From: Dirofilaria immitis
Taxonomy: Eukaryota; Nematoda; Chromadorea; Rhabditida; Onchocercidae
Assembly (NCBI GenBank): GCA_024305405.1
Contig: JAKNDB010000104.1
Coordinates: forward strand, 310,001-374,000
Direction: 5' to 3'
Length of the DNA stretch: 64,000 bases
Shown here: one piece after another, positions 15,201 to 30,200 of the stretch
Layout: the number at the start of each line of letters is the position of its first letter
Numbering within the stretch: position 1 is the first letter of the stretch
Program-made: the position numbers and the translations under genes
The notes under the pieces: generated by a model
The model's database searches: none
The model's input: only the letters and a program-made list of their open reading frames with translations
What the model was told of the DNA's origin: nothing

Positions 15201-18200
15201 TCAATTCAAATAGTTATAATTTCCGATTCCTCGTACTCCGAATCTTTGAAATTCATCTTTTTTAATTCGTTCCTAGTAAGTATATATAGACGCACCGCTC
15301 CGCTTATTCTGATCGGGAAAAACAGTTTTTATTTTCAAAACAACAAGAAACTTAAAGCACCTAAATTTCAATTAAATTTATTATTTACCTTACATTTTTC
15401 CATTTCTGTTCTCATTTTATCACATTCAGACCGAGCTAATTGAACATCTTGTTGTAGTGTTTGAGTTTGCACATCAATATCTATCAACAAACGCTTATTT
15501 TCTTCATGTGCCTCGCGCAATTCTTTTCGGAGTTTTGCGATTTCATCATGCTTTATACTAAACCTCTTAAAATTAGTTAAAAATGTCGAGATTATAATCA
15601 ACTACAAGAAATATCACAGCATTTATTCCGCTGGTGTCGAAACTTTGAAAATCTTTTCCTTCTGATTAGTCTAAACTTTCTTCCAACCTTTATGTTCAAA
15701 ATTTAACATGAAATCTAAAAATTAGGGCATATCGACCTGAAATTAATAAAAGCTACGAAATTAAACAAACCTAATATCATCACGAGCTGATTGCAGTGAT
15801 GTAGCTAAGGTGAGCACTTCATCTTCTAAGCTTGCTTTCGCCAGCAACTTCTCGTTTTCAGTTTTGAATTTTTCTAAGATTGCATTAGCATCACCTAAGG
15901 CAGCTCGAACCTCCTCAAGATCTTTCGTCAGCATTTCACATTTCCTTTCATATTTTTCTACTAAAGATCTATCTTTGAATAATTCAGTAATAAACAACAG
16001 TATTCAATAAACAACGTTCATTTCGACATTAAACCATTTTTACCTAATTTCTTTACTTTTCATCATTTCCTCTTCAGCCAATAATAGACGTTTGCTTTGT
16101 TTCTCTTCACCAATTTCTAAAACTTTTAATTTTTCTTGAAGAGAACGAATTTCCTCTTCCAGCTCATCAATAGTTTCTCGAGTAGAACGTTCCGCTTCCT
16201 GAAAATGAGTTTTCAAGACTAACTAACTTGGTTGGTACAATTATTATCTTACAGCATATACTATTCTTCAATTTACTACGACATATTAGCCTAGTTCCGT
16301 CGCCTTAATTAGCTTAGTTTCAAAATGTGAAGTTAGATTACATCATCTTGAAATCTATTATTATGCTTGAATAATTTATTAAAAAAGTTTCTGATTGAAT
16401 TTAAAGAGAACTTGAAATGCGATAAAATTACAATACAGAGAGAAATAAAAAAATTTACAGAAACTTTTTTAATTAATGGCTAAGAACTGAATCGAGTGAT
16501 TGATGAAGACTAATCTACCTACATCAGCATCTATTTCAGCTTTTTCCAGATCTGTGGCCTGAGCAACTATTTTATGCTTCGCTTGCTTCAATTCTTCATG
16601 CAACATTCGCATCTGAAATAAGTTTTTTTGTAGTTTTTTTGAACTGAATTACTGTTAATATAAAGTCCTCGATATTACCGGGGCACGATCTAATACTATA
16701 GTCTAAGCTCATCTCTTTCCTTGATCATTCTTCTGTTAAACTTTTTGCGTTAAAACCATTCACTAAATTCTAAGTTAAATTTATCAAGATTTCTACCAAT
16801 ACTTACAAATCAAATTTAAATTTTTTTTGTTCCTTGAATATCTAATTTGATAAATGGAAAATTTAAGAATTTGAACTCAGTTGAATCATTTTAGAAATTG
16901 TAGCAAAAATTGTAAAAACAAAAACTACAGTTAAATTTAACTCCCTAAAGAAATAAATTCAGTTTCAAATATTACCTGTTCATCAATGTTACGCTGGTTG
17001 TCAATTTGCGTCCTCAAAATTTTTAATTCTTCTTCCAGATCAGTGAATTTTATCCGATAACTTTTAACTTCCTGTTCTGCTTCTTGTGTCTTCATTGCCT
17101 CCGCTTTTAAACTCTGCTTCAAATTCTGAGAAAAAAAAGGACAGAATGCTTGATTATTTTCAATTAAACTATTCCTATTACAATCTTAATCACTCATTAC
17201 TTATTGGTTGGCAAAAATTTGATATATATTTACATAAATATTAATCAATTAAAAAATTAATTGCTTTCATTCAAGAAATAAAAATTTAAACCCTAACAAA
17301 AGTTTGCTCCATTATTCAGAAGAAATAAAAATCTCATTTTTGCTCCCATTATATAGGAGAACATATACTTATATAGCATCAATATCAAGCTCACTAATTC
17401 TATTGATTAAAAATATATTAACAAATACAATGGTAATTATGGACTACAAATAAAACTGCTCATAAGCAAAGAAACAAGAAATTAATTCATCTATAAAAAT
17501 TTTAAAATATAAAAACTAACATTAAATTTTATTTCTTGCTGTCGTATTTCTTCCTCAAATTTTTCTTTAATATCCGTCAAAGTGTCATTTTCCCGCATAA
17601 GTTTTGCCTCGGAATCCTTTTTCAAATTATCATATCTGTATTAAGATATACGCAATAAAATAGAAGAATTAGATCATTCATTTGAAAAATTATGCAGAAT
17701 ACAAAGCGATGCTTACAGTGATATTATCATATAAAACAAGCGAAATTAACGTGAACTGTATGCTAATAGCAAGAAAAATTGAGGATTGTCAAAATCTATT
17801 AGTAATAGGGTTACGGTATTTTTGATATACCTTTGAAAAAAATACGATGTAATCCCACTAATCTTCCATCATCATTATTAACATGATAATATCTGAATCG
17901 GATTTGATTAAGATCTTCATATCTCAAGTAATTAGTTACCTCTTTATTGGGTAAGGAGAAATGTCGCTGCAGATTATAAATATCTAAATCTACTAAAACG
18001 ACACTGTTTTGAAAATGTAATAATGTCAATGATAATACGTCAACAGTAGTGACAGCGACGACATTTGCGAAAGTGACATGAAACGACTGACTTTTAATTC
18101 CCACATTATGTTTTAGGATTAAAATGTAAGAAATTAAGACAAAGTTAAACAATTTTTTCTCGTCTCTTCTAGATCTCTTATCCTTCATTTTCTTATGTCA

Positions 18201-21200
18201 TCTTTCTTTCTTTTTCTTTTATATTATTTATTTGATATTTCACCGAATATTAGGCTCACAATGGGAAAACAAAGCCAGCTAACAGGTAGTAATCTTCCTC
18301 AAGAAAGGTTTGACGGATTCAAGAAATGATAATTTTTACAAATAATAAATATAGAAAAAATTTTATTAACATCATAAACAATATGTTATAAGCAATTATA
18401 TATGAACCTATAATTAAATGTTCAGGACATACTTTTTTCACATTCGGCCAAATTTTTTTGACTTTCCTCCAATTGTTTACTTATTTTTTCCGCATCTAAT
18501 TTATGCTTTTCCAATGCCTCTCGAAGCTCTGACATTTGGGATATTTCCTGAAATGATTCATTTCAATGCATAAAACTTAAAAAGATATACTTTTCTATCT
18601 TATAATTTTCCTAATTTTCATGAAATATTCTTAAGCATCTTAAAAAGGCCATAAAGAAACTTTTTATTGCAGCACAAACTAAGGAAAGCATTCCGATCTT
18701 TGTGAATCTAAATTAGACTACGAAAATTAAACCAACCTCAAGCTGGAAAAGTCAAAATTGTATGCTTACATTGTTTCGCATAAGTGATAATTCAGCTTCC
18801 TTTTTTCCATATTCTGTTGCACGGTATTCAATTCACTTTGCAACTTTCCAATTTCCTGAATTTTTAAGAAATTTCAATATATTTCAGAATTTCGAACTTC
18901 GAAAAAAATGTGCGTTTTATTGAGATGTCATAATAGCCAATTTAAACTAAGATGTATGAAAACCCAATGTTTAAAAGAAATCAATTAATTTACATCACTC
19001 TGTTTGGATAATTCCGCTTCATTTATCCTTGCATTTTCTCGCATGGAATCCAGCTCGCTTTGAAGATTTTTAAGTTTCTAAATCAAATGAAAAAGAAATA
19101 CTATATTTTTCAAATATTATAAAAGATCAGCTTTATGATTGGATGAAAAATAACGTTGTGATACCCTTTTCGATAATCTTTTCTACTTTTACTAAAATGA
19201 GAAAAATTCATTATAAATGAGCTAAACTAGTATTGGCAGACTATAGCGTTTCATATAGCCTGAAGAAATTATGATTCTAATGAGGCTCAATTTTTAAAAG
19301 AACTAATATAAATTCGTAGCAGCTAGATGTGTTTTAAAAGTTTCAATATTATCGAGATTTAAACTTACTTCTCTTATTTAACCTAGATCTCATGATTGAA
19401 GAATTAATAAGAAAATGGAAAACTGCATTTGCAATAAAAATTTGGAAGTGTTTTATGAAAGAAAGCCATGTAATCTCTATCATTTTATTACAAAATTTTA
19501 ATATTTATAAAACTCCACTTACTTCCTCATTTTCTGACTTCACTTCCTCAATTTCGGATACACGTCTCTTAACCTCATTCTCGATCTCATTAATCTGATC
19601 CCGCAGTTCTTCATTTTCTACTGTTAATCGAGTTATCATTGCTGAGTCTGCTTCGCTTGTCTTAATATCCTAAAAGATTACATATATGATCAAATTTCAC
19701 ATGAAAATTACATTCACAATCAAATCAAAAGAAGAGTATTAAATAAAAAAGATTATTCAAAATGTTGAAAAATTGAATATATAAAAAAGTAACTGCAAAT
19801 ATGTAAATTACTTGTTTGGCAAGCATTAAGCTTTGTAGTTCAGCTGATTTCATCTGCAAATCACGTTGCAATTCCTCAATATTACTCTCTAGTTGGATTT
19901 TTCATTATTCATAATCGAACGAAGTTTTTCGATTCATCATTAGCATTTTCTACTTCTTGACTCTTACGTTGCACTTCTTCTTGCAAATTTTGCACATCTG
20001 TGTTAAGTTGAGATTGAACAATCTGAAAGTTTCAATAACACTGGGCAATTGAGTAGTTTTGTACATTGCAATATAAATATGTTATTACTGAAATCGAAAG
20101 TATTGAAAATTATTTGAATGATTTTTTCCGAAAACGTAAAGGCAAAGAGTCAGGAAGTTAATTTTCATTTTTGATTAGAAAATAATTTAATATCTTTTCA
20201 GATCAATGATAGCTTTTACTTTTTTAAACAAAAAAAAATCATACAAAGGACGAGGTAAAACCAACTAGTATATCGGCGATTTGCTTATTTAGCTTTTCAT
20301 TCTCATCTTTTAAGATATTGAATTCTTGAGTGTCTGAAGTATCTCGGTTTGCATCTGCTAATTGTGCTATTAAACTGTTAATCTAAAACTAAATATAATA
20401 AAAATCTATGATTATAACTGAATTTTCGACTCTAAATTGAGCTTTCAATTGTTCCTTCCTCTCTTCCTTACATACTAAGCCATTTCGGACAATTTTTTTG
20501 ATAAGACCTTGAAATGATTGCATATTAAATATACTATTCGATTAATGATAATACTTTGAAAATAGATTAATAGTTTGTACCTGCAAAGCCACTTTTATTA
20601 TTTAAGTCCAAGCATACTTAATTCAGAAGAAACAAATTTCGAAAAGAATAATAATACCTGCAAGAAAAGTTCCTGTTTCTCGGCTTGCTCTCGATCTAAT
20701 TGCATGGTTAATTCTCGTTTTTGGCCTTGCAGCATCTGAACATCCATTGGTTGCTTTGCTTCTAATGCACGCTTCTGATTTTCCCATTGCTGCCTGAAAC
20801 AAAAACATGCACTTTTGCTCGAAAATTGTCTAATCTCGAAAACTTTTCTTTTTTCATATTCCCTGAAAAAAATGCAAATTTTTGTATGGGCTACTAAACA
20901 AATCGTTTCTAAAATAATCTGATAATCTCAGAGAAACCGGTTATCTTTATTATTTATTATTTAGAATTTTATACATCTTGACCATTGAATTCAAACGAAA
21001 TGGTTTTAATCTTTCAAAAAAATGGAAACCAGATTACAATGTTTCCATTATTATGATAATCGGAAAGCATATAGTATATTAAATCCTTTTTATCATAATA
21101 GACGTTGAATATCATAATTAAGTGATTTCTGCAGTATTATATATGAAGAACTGGCTGAACAAAAAGTGGTAAAAATAATATATGAATAAAAGGAGAAAAC

Positions 21201-24200
21201 TGAACGACCTATCAAATTTGATAAATTTAAGAAATTTTTCTTGAAGAATTTATGAATCCTGAAATATTTCAAGAAAAATTTTCGCAGCACTTTTCAAAAA
21301 TAGATCTAAAATTTCTGACGTAATTTCTCTTATGATACTATCATTCTTGATTGTAATACATACAAATATCATTAATAATGGCAAAATAAGCTTGATAGTT
21401 CTTGTAGTTTTTGCTAATTTAAATACCATCTACGTTTAGGGAAATTATTTATGAATTGAATTCATATATTAAAATAGGTAAATGATTATTTACCGGTCTC
21501 TCTCGAATTTCTCCACCTTTTTTTCAGTGAATCGCATTCCAAAGTTCGCTCTTTGAGAGCTTTCTATAAATGAATATTTTTGAGAAATCAATATATGACG
21601 ATCAACATAGAATGAAACTAATTTTAAACGTTATTTCATAAATCCCTTTAGTAAAGTATTTCTCCTACATCATAATGAATGGGTCAGAAAATATAAACAG
21701 CGACCAGACTTGAATCAGTGAGAAATATTATCAACTATTGCTGAAGTGAAAACCATATAACATGCAACTGTTTAGTTTATTTATAATTAAATAAAATTGT
21801 ATAGCATAAAATCAGTTGTAATCTTTTAGTTAAAATTCAAGGAAATGGAAAATACATTTAATTTTACCTAAATCTTACGTTTCTCTTCTTATTTAGTCAT
21901 ATTTTTACTCCTTCTGCCTTCCATCTATTGATTTCATATTCATTATAAATTTTATGATTTTCTACATTTTAGTGCACGTAAACATCACTTCTAATCATAA
22001 ATAAAGATTCAAAGATGTGTAATTGTACGTGGATTCAAGAAGTAAGTGAATATTTATCGACTTAATACAGTATTATCAATTCTTGATCGGTAATAAGTCA
22101 TTAGCATTCTCTTGATTTTATTTTCAAAAAATCTTTAGGAAAAATTTTTATGATTCATTTCTTCTTCTAGCATATTCCTCTCTCAGAGATTAAAATGCTG
22201 AATTCCAGTTATTTAAAATCTGAAGGTGGTATAACATGTAAATTTTCAATTTCAAAATTTTCTTTTTCAGATAGGTTTTGCTTTTATTGATTTATTGTAT
22301 AAGTTTATATTCCTTAAAATGAATTAATAATTCACTTGTTGACTTAAAAAGATAAAGTAAATCAATAATCCACTTATTTAACTAATCGGTATGATTTCTT
22401 ATATCAAAATAAATGAAAATCTCTAATACCAAAATAATGATGCTCGAGCAGCTCAAATATTTTATTAATAATCTTTTTATTATCCTATCTAAACTTTGCA
22501 AATATGATTCTTTTATTGCGAGACTTGAAATGAAGTTTATCATTTCATCAGCAATGCTGATCATTATTTTAGTAAAAAACTAATCAAATATTGGTTAATA
22601 TTGCTGATCAAGCTTAGCAATATCACGGTCACCATCGTATTATTTCATTACGTTTTTCAATAATAGATGTTTTCCTTTTCTCATATAGCTTGATTAAAAA
22701 CTGATAAAAAGGTTGATCATTTATTTAGATATTGATGAGTAATAAAAAATGCAACTTAAATAGCGTAAAACAAAATCTCGACTAATGATATGATAAATCT
22801 GAATCAACATACTTCTAACCTGTCCACATCATTCATACTATTCTTTTTGACTTTAGGTCGTTGAAGTTTGGAAGTTTTTGTTTATGTTATACCTGTAATA
22901 TTTTAACATCACTTGTATTTATTTCAAAATATTTCTCTGCTGAAATAGCTTCTTATCGATTAAATAATAGTTAGTAGTAGCTCGCATCAATATACAAACC
23001 TAATATGCAAATCGGTGAAACAAATTAATAGGCAATATTTGATTCATAAACAATTATACAGATAAAAGCTTTCTGATCCTAAAACTAAAAACTTATCGGA
23101 AGCTTTTAAGATGATCTGATCTAATTTTAGATTAATATCATCTATTTTCCTAATATATTTATCTAAGTCATATCCTAAATATTTCAAAGATAAAATTCCG
23201 AAATGGACTAATAAAGTGCAAATTTTGATATAAAAATAAATGACATGATAGATGATTGCACAATGTATATTAAAAATCGATTTATAAATGATGCATGAGA
23301 AACGGTAAACAATTCGAGGGATATATTTTGCCTATTTCAAACCTATTTTCTCATACTATATCTTCGAAATAATTCACAATTCATTGATGAGAAATATAAT
23401 TTCGAGAAAAAGGTAAATATTGGCATTATAAATTATCAAGATTATTAACAGCAATATTAAAATTAGAACATTTCTTAATAATCTAAAAAGTTAATTCGAG
23501 TTTACAAACAAACGAAAAAATAATGAATACAGATCAAATCTGATCATTATCATTTCTATTATTACTCGAAAAATTGTATGAGAAGAGCAAATATGGCAAT
23601 AAACGAAAATTGAAGAACTTTGAATTAATCATTTGAAAGCTTTACTTACTTGTTCTACTGAAACTATTTGCTTCTCAAAATTGAATTCAAAGACTTCAAA
23701 CGCTCAGTAATTTAGTTTGAAATACTTTAGAGCAGTCTTGAGATCTGATCAAACTTTTTAGAAAATGTAAGCATATAATTGACAGACAGTTTGATCCAAA
23801 CTACATTTGTTTGCACAATTATTTAAGATAAAACTATGAAGTATTTCTAACTAATAGAACAAAATAATTTATTAAAAAAGAAAAAACTAATATACGAGAT
23901 TCACGGCCCTAAAAATATTTACCACAATTAGCACTTTTTAAATCGATCATTTCTCTGAAAGAATGCTTCTATTCATTTTAATATTGAATTTCAACCACAA
24001 AATGACAACATGATCCATCGATTACTTTGTAGAATTTCGAGAAAAGAAGAATAAAGTCCATTGAAGGCATTACTCAAATTTTATAGATATTTAAAATTTA
24101 ACAGTAATAATAATCATTGTAAGAAATAATAAATGAAAATTATGCAAATATCGGAGGGAAGAAAGAAATAGTGCAGCAATAATAGCTTCGTCCCAACACC

Positions 24201-27200
24201 TGGTACCTGGCACCTGTCATTATAGGCGAAGAGATCTGAGTTACGTTATGCGATCTTATACTAATGACAAAAATTAGAAAACAGGTTTGGCAACTGTCAT
24301 TTTTTTCATGTCATCACCATACGTTTTAAATCATATCTGATTTAACTAATAAACGTTAAGCTAATCAAACGCATAATAATGTGACAGAATGTTATCATTA
24401 GGATGATAATGTATAGTAATCAGCTCAGATAGTGCCTTAGATTTGTATGATCTACACATGTATCTAAGAGATGTAACAAAGATTATAAGATTATTGACCT
24501 AACCCACTATGTGTGAAAATAATTTTTAGATAACTGTATAGATTTGGATAAATATTGGATAAATATTTTTTATATGCAATATTAAGATAAATTTAATCTC
24601 ATATACTTTACATATATTTATTTTCAATTTTTTCATATCGATAACTAAATGAATAATCGAATTATCTATCTGTTTTTTATTTTCTTAATTATTATATTGT
24701 TTTAATTAAAATTAAATATTACTTATCAATTTGCTTATCATTCTATTATTAAAGTACACAAGTCTAACAATGTACATGCTTGAGGTTTCATTTATACGAC
24801 TAATAGCTGACAAAAGATATCACTAAATATCTATTAGTTATGAAAAATTAATGGCCCAATAAATATTCAAACAAATTTCTTTACTATTAATAAATTAATT
24901 TCCATTGCTTGTCTATAATAAAAATGACGTGGATCATATTGAAAATTAACATGGAATGAAAGCCTTAAAATTTAAAATAAAAAATTTAAGGATTAGAAAT
25001 ATTTGTAAAAATATGATGGGCTTACTACAAGCTATTAATAGTAAGTTGTATATGGCATCATTTTAGAATAGACTGATGGCACATTCATATAAATAAATAT
25101 AGGATGGATGACCTTAAAGTAAAAATAATCCATCCACCTGCTCTCGTCTCTTTTTCTCTCTACATACATATATATCATTCTGTTCAAGGATAGCGTTGTA
25201 GTGTTGGTACAAACCTGAATTCATCTTCCTGTCTTTCTAACTTTACTGAACAATTTATAAACACTGAAATTTTCAATTCCACATAAAAACAGTCTTAACA
25301 AACTCGTGAATATTATCTTCTATTGGACTTTGAATCAAATTTGTTATGTGGAATATGATTCCGTAACGACTAAAATCCGAGACCGAACCGTCAGAATTAT
25401 CTACGTAAAGTATCATGAATAGCTGACTTACAGTGCAATTATAGAATCATATTCCAAGTCACAATTTGGTTCAAAATTATTAGAATAACGATGAAAGAAA
25501 CAGATTGATCTACGAAATTCAAAAAAAAGAAATTTGGTACTCAGAAAAATTTCGCCAATAAAAATTCATTGTTGAAATATTCTATCACTCGTCTAGTTGT
25601 CGCATCTAATACAATGTGAAAAAGCAATATAATATCGACAACAAAGAATTATAATTTTAAATTTGTGGCAAATACGAATATATAACAAAATCGCATCGCA
25701 AACAATAATCCCTTTTTCAACGCTATGAATTTATTATAATCGCTTGTTGAAATGAAAACTTTTGTCAAAATTTATTGATGTGTGTAAAGTAAATTCCCGA
25801 AATAATCTTAAAAAATATTGTAATCTTGAAAATGTCAACTTTTGACCTTTCAAACGTCCTCTAAACCATTATAAATTCTTAACAGTGTTATTTAAAAGTT
25901 TTAAATTTCAAAAAATATTGATGGGATAATATGAAATGACAAAAAATATGACGGGGAAAAATGTAGTTTTGGAAAAGCCACATGGTTACAGTACTTCTGA
26001 TTAATGCTTGATTATCAATTATGTGATCGTATATTGACGTTTGAATTATGGAATTGAAATATAACGACTTGTGAATAACTTTTAATAATTCTTCTCAAAA
26101 TATATTTTCAACCAGACGATTTCGATCGATGAAAAAAATTTGTTTGAAAATTATTAACCGTATTATGAATAAAGCTAACAGATACTTTATTATCAAAATT
26201 CAAAAATTTTGTAGCCATAACGGAAATAAATTAATTCAAAAATTTTAATACTTGATTTAGTATCAGGAAAAACACATAAAAATCCATTAGACTCGTAGGA
26301 TAAATAATCTGAGAATTTCTAGAAAAAATAATAAACTAGAGCTTCTCAGACTACTGATTACTTCAGAGCAATATGAATTTTTTCCGCGCAAAATAAGCTT
26401 CCAAAACATAGCAATTCTGTACCGAAAGTTTCTTACTTTGTCCGGAATCCTATAATATTATCTCTTAGATGCAGGAACCAATGATTAAGAAATGACTATC
26501 TTAAAGCAGTGATGATATTTCGACTTATAAGGCGGATTTCTAAATAAACTGTTTTTAATATATATTTTCGCAGAATTTCAAAGAATTCACGATATTAATA
26601 ATTGAATGAGAAATAGCAAAACAAAACGATAAAAAGGAAATGAAACTCGTAGCACCAGTAAAAACTTTGCTTACTGCTGAAAGATTCTGCTTAATGCTTG
26701 ATGAGCAAAAATTCTGCTTACTGATTGATTAGCAAAGATTTTGCTTACTGACTGATGAGTGATAATAATTTGATGCTGGTGATGAATCAACAAATTAAAC
26801 ATTAAACATTCAAAGAGACAAGTGGAGAATTGAAAAACGAAGAATGCGAAGAACCAAGCAACAACATATAATACGATCGATTATAATACAACAGTCATCC
26901 AAAACTATAACGTATTATTTCTATGAGCAAAATAAAAGAAGATAGAATCTCGTTCGAAAGTGATAATAATAACTGATTAATAGCATTATACTATGATCTT
27001 ATCATAGAAATAACAACCATCGACGCGAGATAAAGCAAAACATGACAATGAATTGAAGTATTTATAGCGAGAGAATTAAAGGAGTGTGTCAATCACAATA
27101 ATAATATTAAAAATAATAACGTTAAAGTGTGACAAGTGATAACATGGTGATAAAGATATTACTATTCCGCTTGTTATATTCTATTTCAAAGAATTATATA

Positions 27201-30200
27201 TTGAAACGCAAGCGTTTATTTCACTGATGATCTAAAACTAAAAATTTGGAAAAAGGCCCTGTTTAACATAATCAATAAGATCTTTAGATACCCAAAAACT
27301 TGTTTTTCAGAAATGAACTCGTGATATATCGTTTTATTGTCGACTTTCTGCAGTCTTCAAGACGGAAACTATCATATCACAATACTTTTTCATTTCGACG
27401 TTACCTTTTAACGCTAAAAAAGCCAATGGAATTTCAAAATAATAGTGAATAAATAAAAATTAACAATATGAAATGCTCTAAGACGAAATTTCAAAGGAAA
27501 AAATTGATATATTTCCAGAATAGAAGTCATTGTGATCCTGACCCTAAATGGTATGTAATTGGATAAACTGACCATTTACCTATTTTCCTCATGCGAAAAA
27601 AATGTTATAAATTCAAATGATGATCGAAAATAGAGCAATTCCAATCAAATTAGACAAATCAGTTCTTCTCCTCTTTTAATAAAATATATGACAGTGATAA
27701 TAATTGAAATACCAATAAAATCATTGCAGTAATCTTCATATTGGTTGCAGTAATCATGATAATGATTGCAATAAACGTGGTAATGATAGATAACTTTGGC
27801 AATTAACTAAATAGAAAAAGAAAAAATAGTTTTACGAACCTAGTATATGATGAAATAATTTGAAAATTATCTCAGAAAATAAGATACCGAATGTTAAATG
27901 TTTTAATCCGATAATATCGTACGATAACATTCTATAATAAGAAGGACAATGATTATGAAAATTGAAGTTTGAAATTTTAACTTTGGAAAATATTATAAAT
28001 CGTTAGAAATTTATACAAGACATTAAATAAATATTCTACAACATATTAATAATTGCTATAGTCGTACTCGAATGGACCATTCTTGGTCAAATCTTATTAA
28101 CACTCAATATTCTAAATAAAGATTATGATGATTGTTTGACACCAATCAATAAAGCATATGAAATACTAAAATTTCTAATATTATCTCATTTTAGATTTTA
28201 CTCAATATTCTAAATAGAAGAAAATTAATCTTATGTAATACCATGCTAATTCTCGTCATTTTGAGAATAACAATTTAAGAAAATAAATTTATAATTATTT
28301 ACTAAATAAATTAACTTTCATCAAAAAATGATTGAAAATTCCCTTAACAGGTTAAGAATCGCTGCGAATTTTTTAAATTTCGATAGCCAAGTAACGAAAA
28401 GTAAAATTTATTGCCTATTTGAGCATAGCAAAATATTAAGGAATCTCTTTAGATTTGCTATAATATAGAAGAATCGATATAAAGATATTATACATATCGC
28501 TTCTTAAAACAGAAATTACAGTAATGACTTCTCAAGAAATAAAGTGTAGTATCCATCCAAACATTTATCCTTTTTTCTATTCAGAACTTTTTGGTCGAAA
28601 GGATATTATGAATGATAGGATAGGTAAGCATCAGGCATTGATAAGACTATCTCAAAGCTTTTTTGTTATAAAAATGAAGAAAGAAGATGATATCATAGAA
28701 ATAAAAATCAATAAAATGAATATGACATAATTTGTTGTTTTACTTCTCATTCATAATTTATCAAAAAATTGTGAAACATTTTTTAAATATATTGAATAAT
28801 TTACCAAATTAGTAGTAATTTTCAGTTAAAACAAAAATGGTAAAAACATAAACAAATTAACTAATTAATGTTTTCTCACCTAACTTTAAAGATATAATAT
28901 TTTCATTTTGATTAATCATTAGATTAAAAATCCAATCCAAAAGATGAGATTTCTTTTTAATAATTAATGAAGAAAGTTGAGATGCCAGTAAATAAATCGT
29001 TCCTGATAGAGACTTTCATTTCTCTTATCTCAAATTTTCTTAAATATAAATTTCACTAAATAATAGCTAAATCAATATAAACAAACATGTATCATAAGAA
29101 TGTCATACAGCCGGTAAGTTCTTATTTCTTTCTTTATCATTGGTTTAACTCATCAAATTTTCCGTTTTTTTAAATTTCTTTTCGAAAATATACAAATATT
29201 CACTTCAATTAATATTTAGACAACAACAAAAGAATCGTTCAATAAATCTGTATTTTTGCCGAATTTTTTTATGTATTAGCGAATTCTTTAGTAATAAAAT
29301 CATCATATTATATTTTTATTAAAGATTAATCAAAAAGAAAAAGTCAAGGTAATAATTAGGTCAAGATTATGTCAAATATGCTCCATAACGAGAAAATATA
29401 CAAATTTAGATACAATTTTTTAATTCCAATGATCAGAAATAAAACAAAATAAATATTGATTCTTTCGTATTTTGAATTGTGTTATCTTCCAACTTTCAAT
29501 ATTATTTTCAAATATATTAATTTAATTCCAGTTATAAAAATTCCAGTTAATTTTAATTATAAAATTTCAGTTAATAAAGGAAGTTGTCGCAAATGCAGTT
29601 TCAGTAGTTAATCAATCTGCAGCATCTGAATTGGTTTGCTTCTTTGGGAATTTCTAAATTCATAAAATTATTTACATATTTATTCATTTAATTAATAAGA
29701 ATTTAAATGAGCGAAAAAAAAGAAAAGAAAAGAAAATTCATAGTACGATAATATACCTTCATCATATAAGAAAGGAATTATTTGATAAAAATTAAAGAAT
29801 ATTTTTTATAATTTAATTTTATCTCATTCGAATCGTCTTTCGTAAAAAAAAAAAGTCCATAAAAATAATGGAATTAATCCAAAATTTTATTATTCTAACG
29901 ACTTGTATAATATATAATACATACTACCTAAGTTGATATTTTTGATGAGCTTTTCTGATATTTTCTTGCATCTAATAATAAATTCAACAAAGTGAAGAAA
30001 TGGATAAGGCATTGTTAAAAGGAATAAACAAGAAAGTTTCGAGAATTGACTGTATTCGTAACACAAATGTTTACGATTGAAATTGCCAAAAATATATGAT
30101 TACGTAAGGATGAGTAATGAAAATCAATAAATCAATAAAAATGCAATGATATAGAACGATATAATCAGATTATGAAAGATGACATGAAGATCTCGATTTT

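Noticed and set aside
20623..20808. Frame MFLFQAAMGKSEACIRSKAT... as a small protein
   Set aside because: It is a shadow of coiled-coil exon 15; another frame (QQWENQKRALEAKQ) joins in phase with its neighbours.
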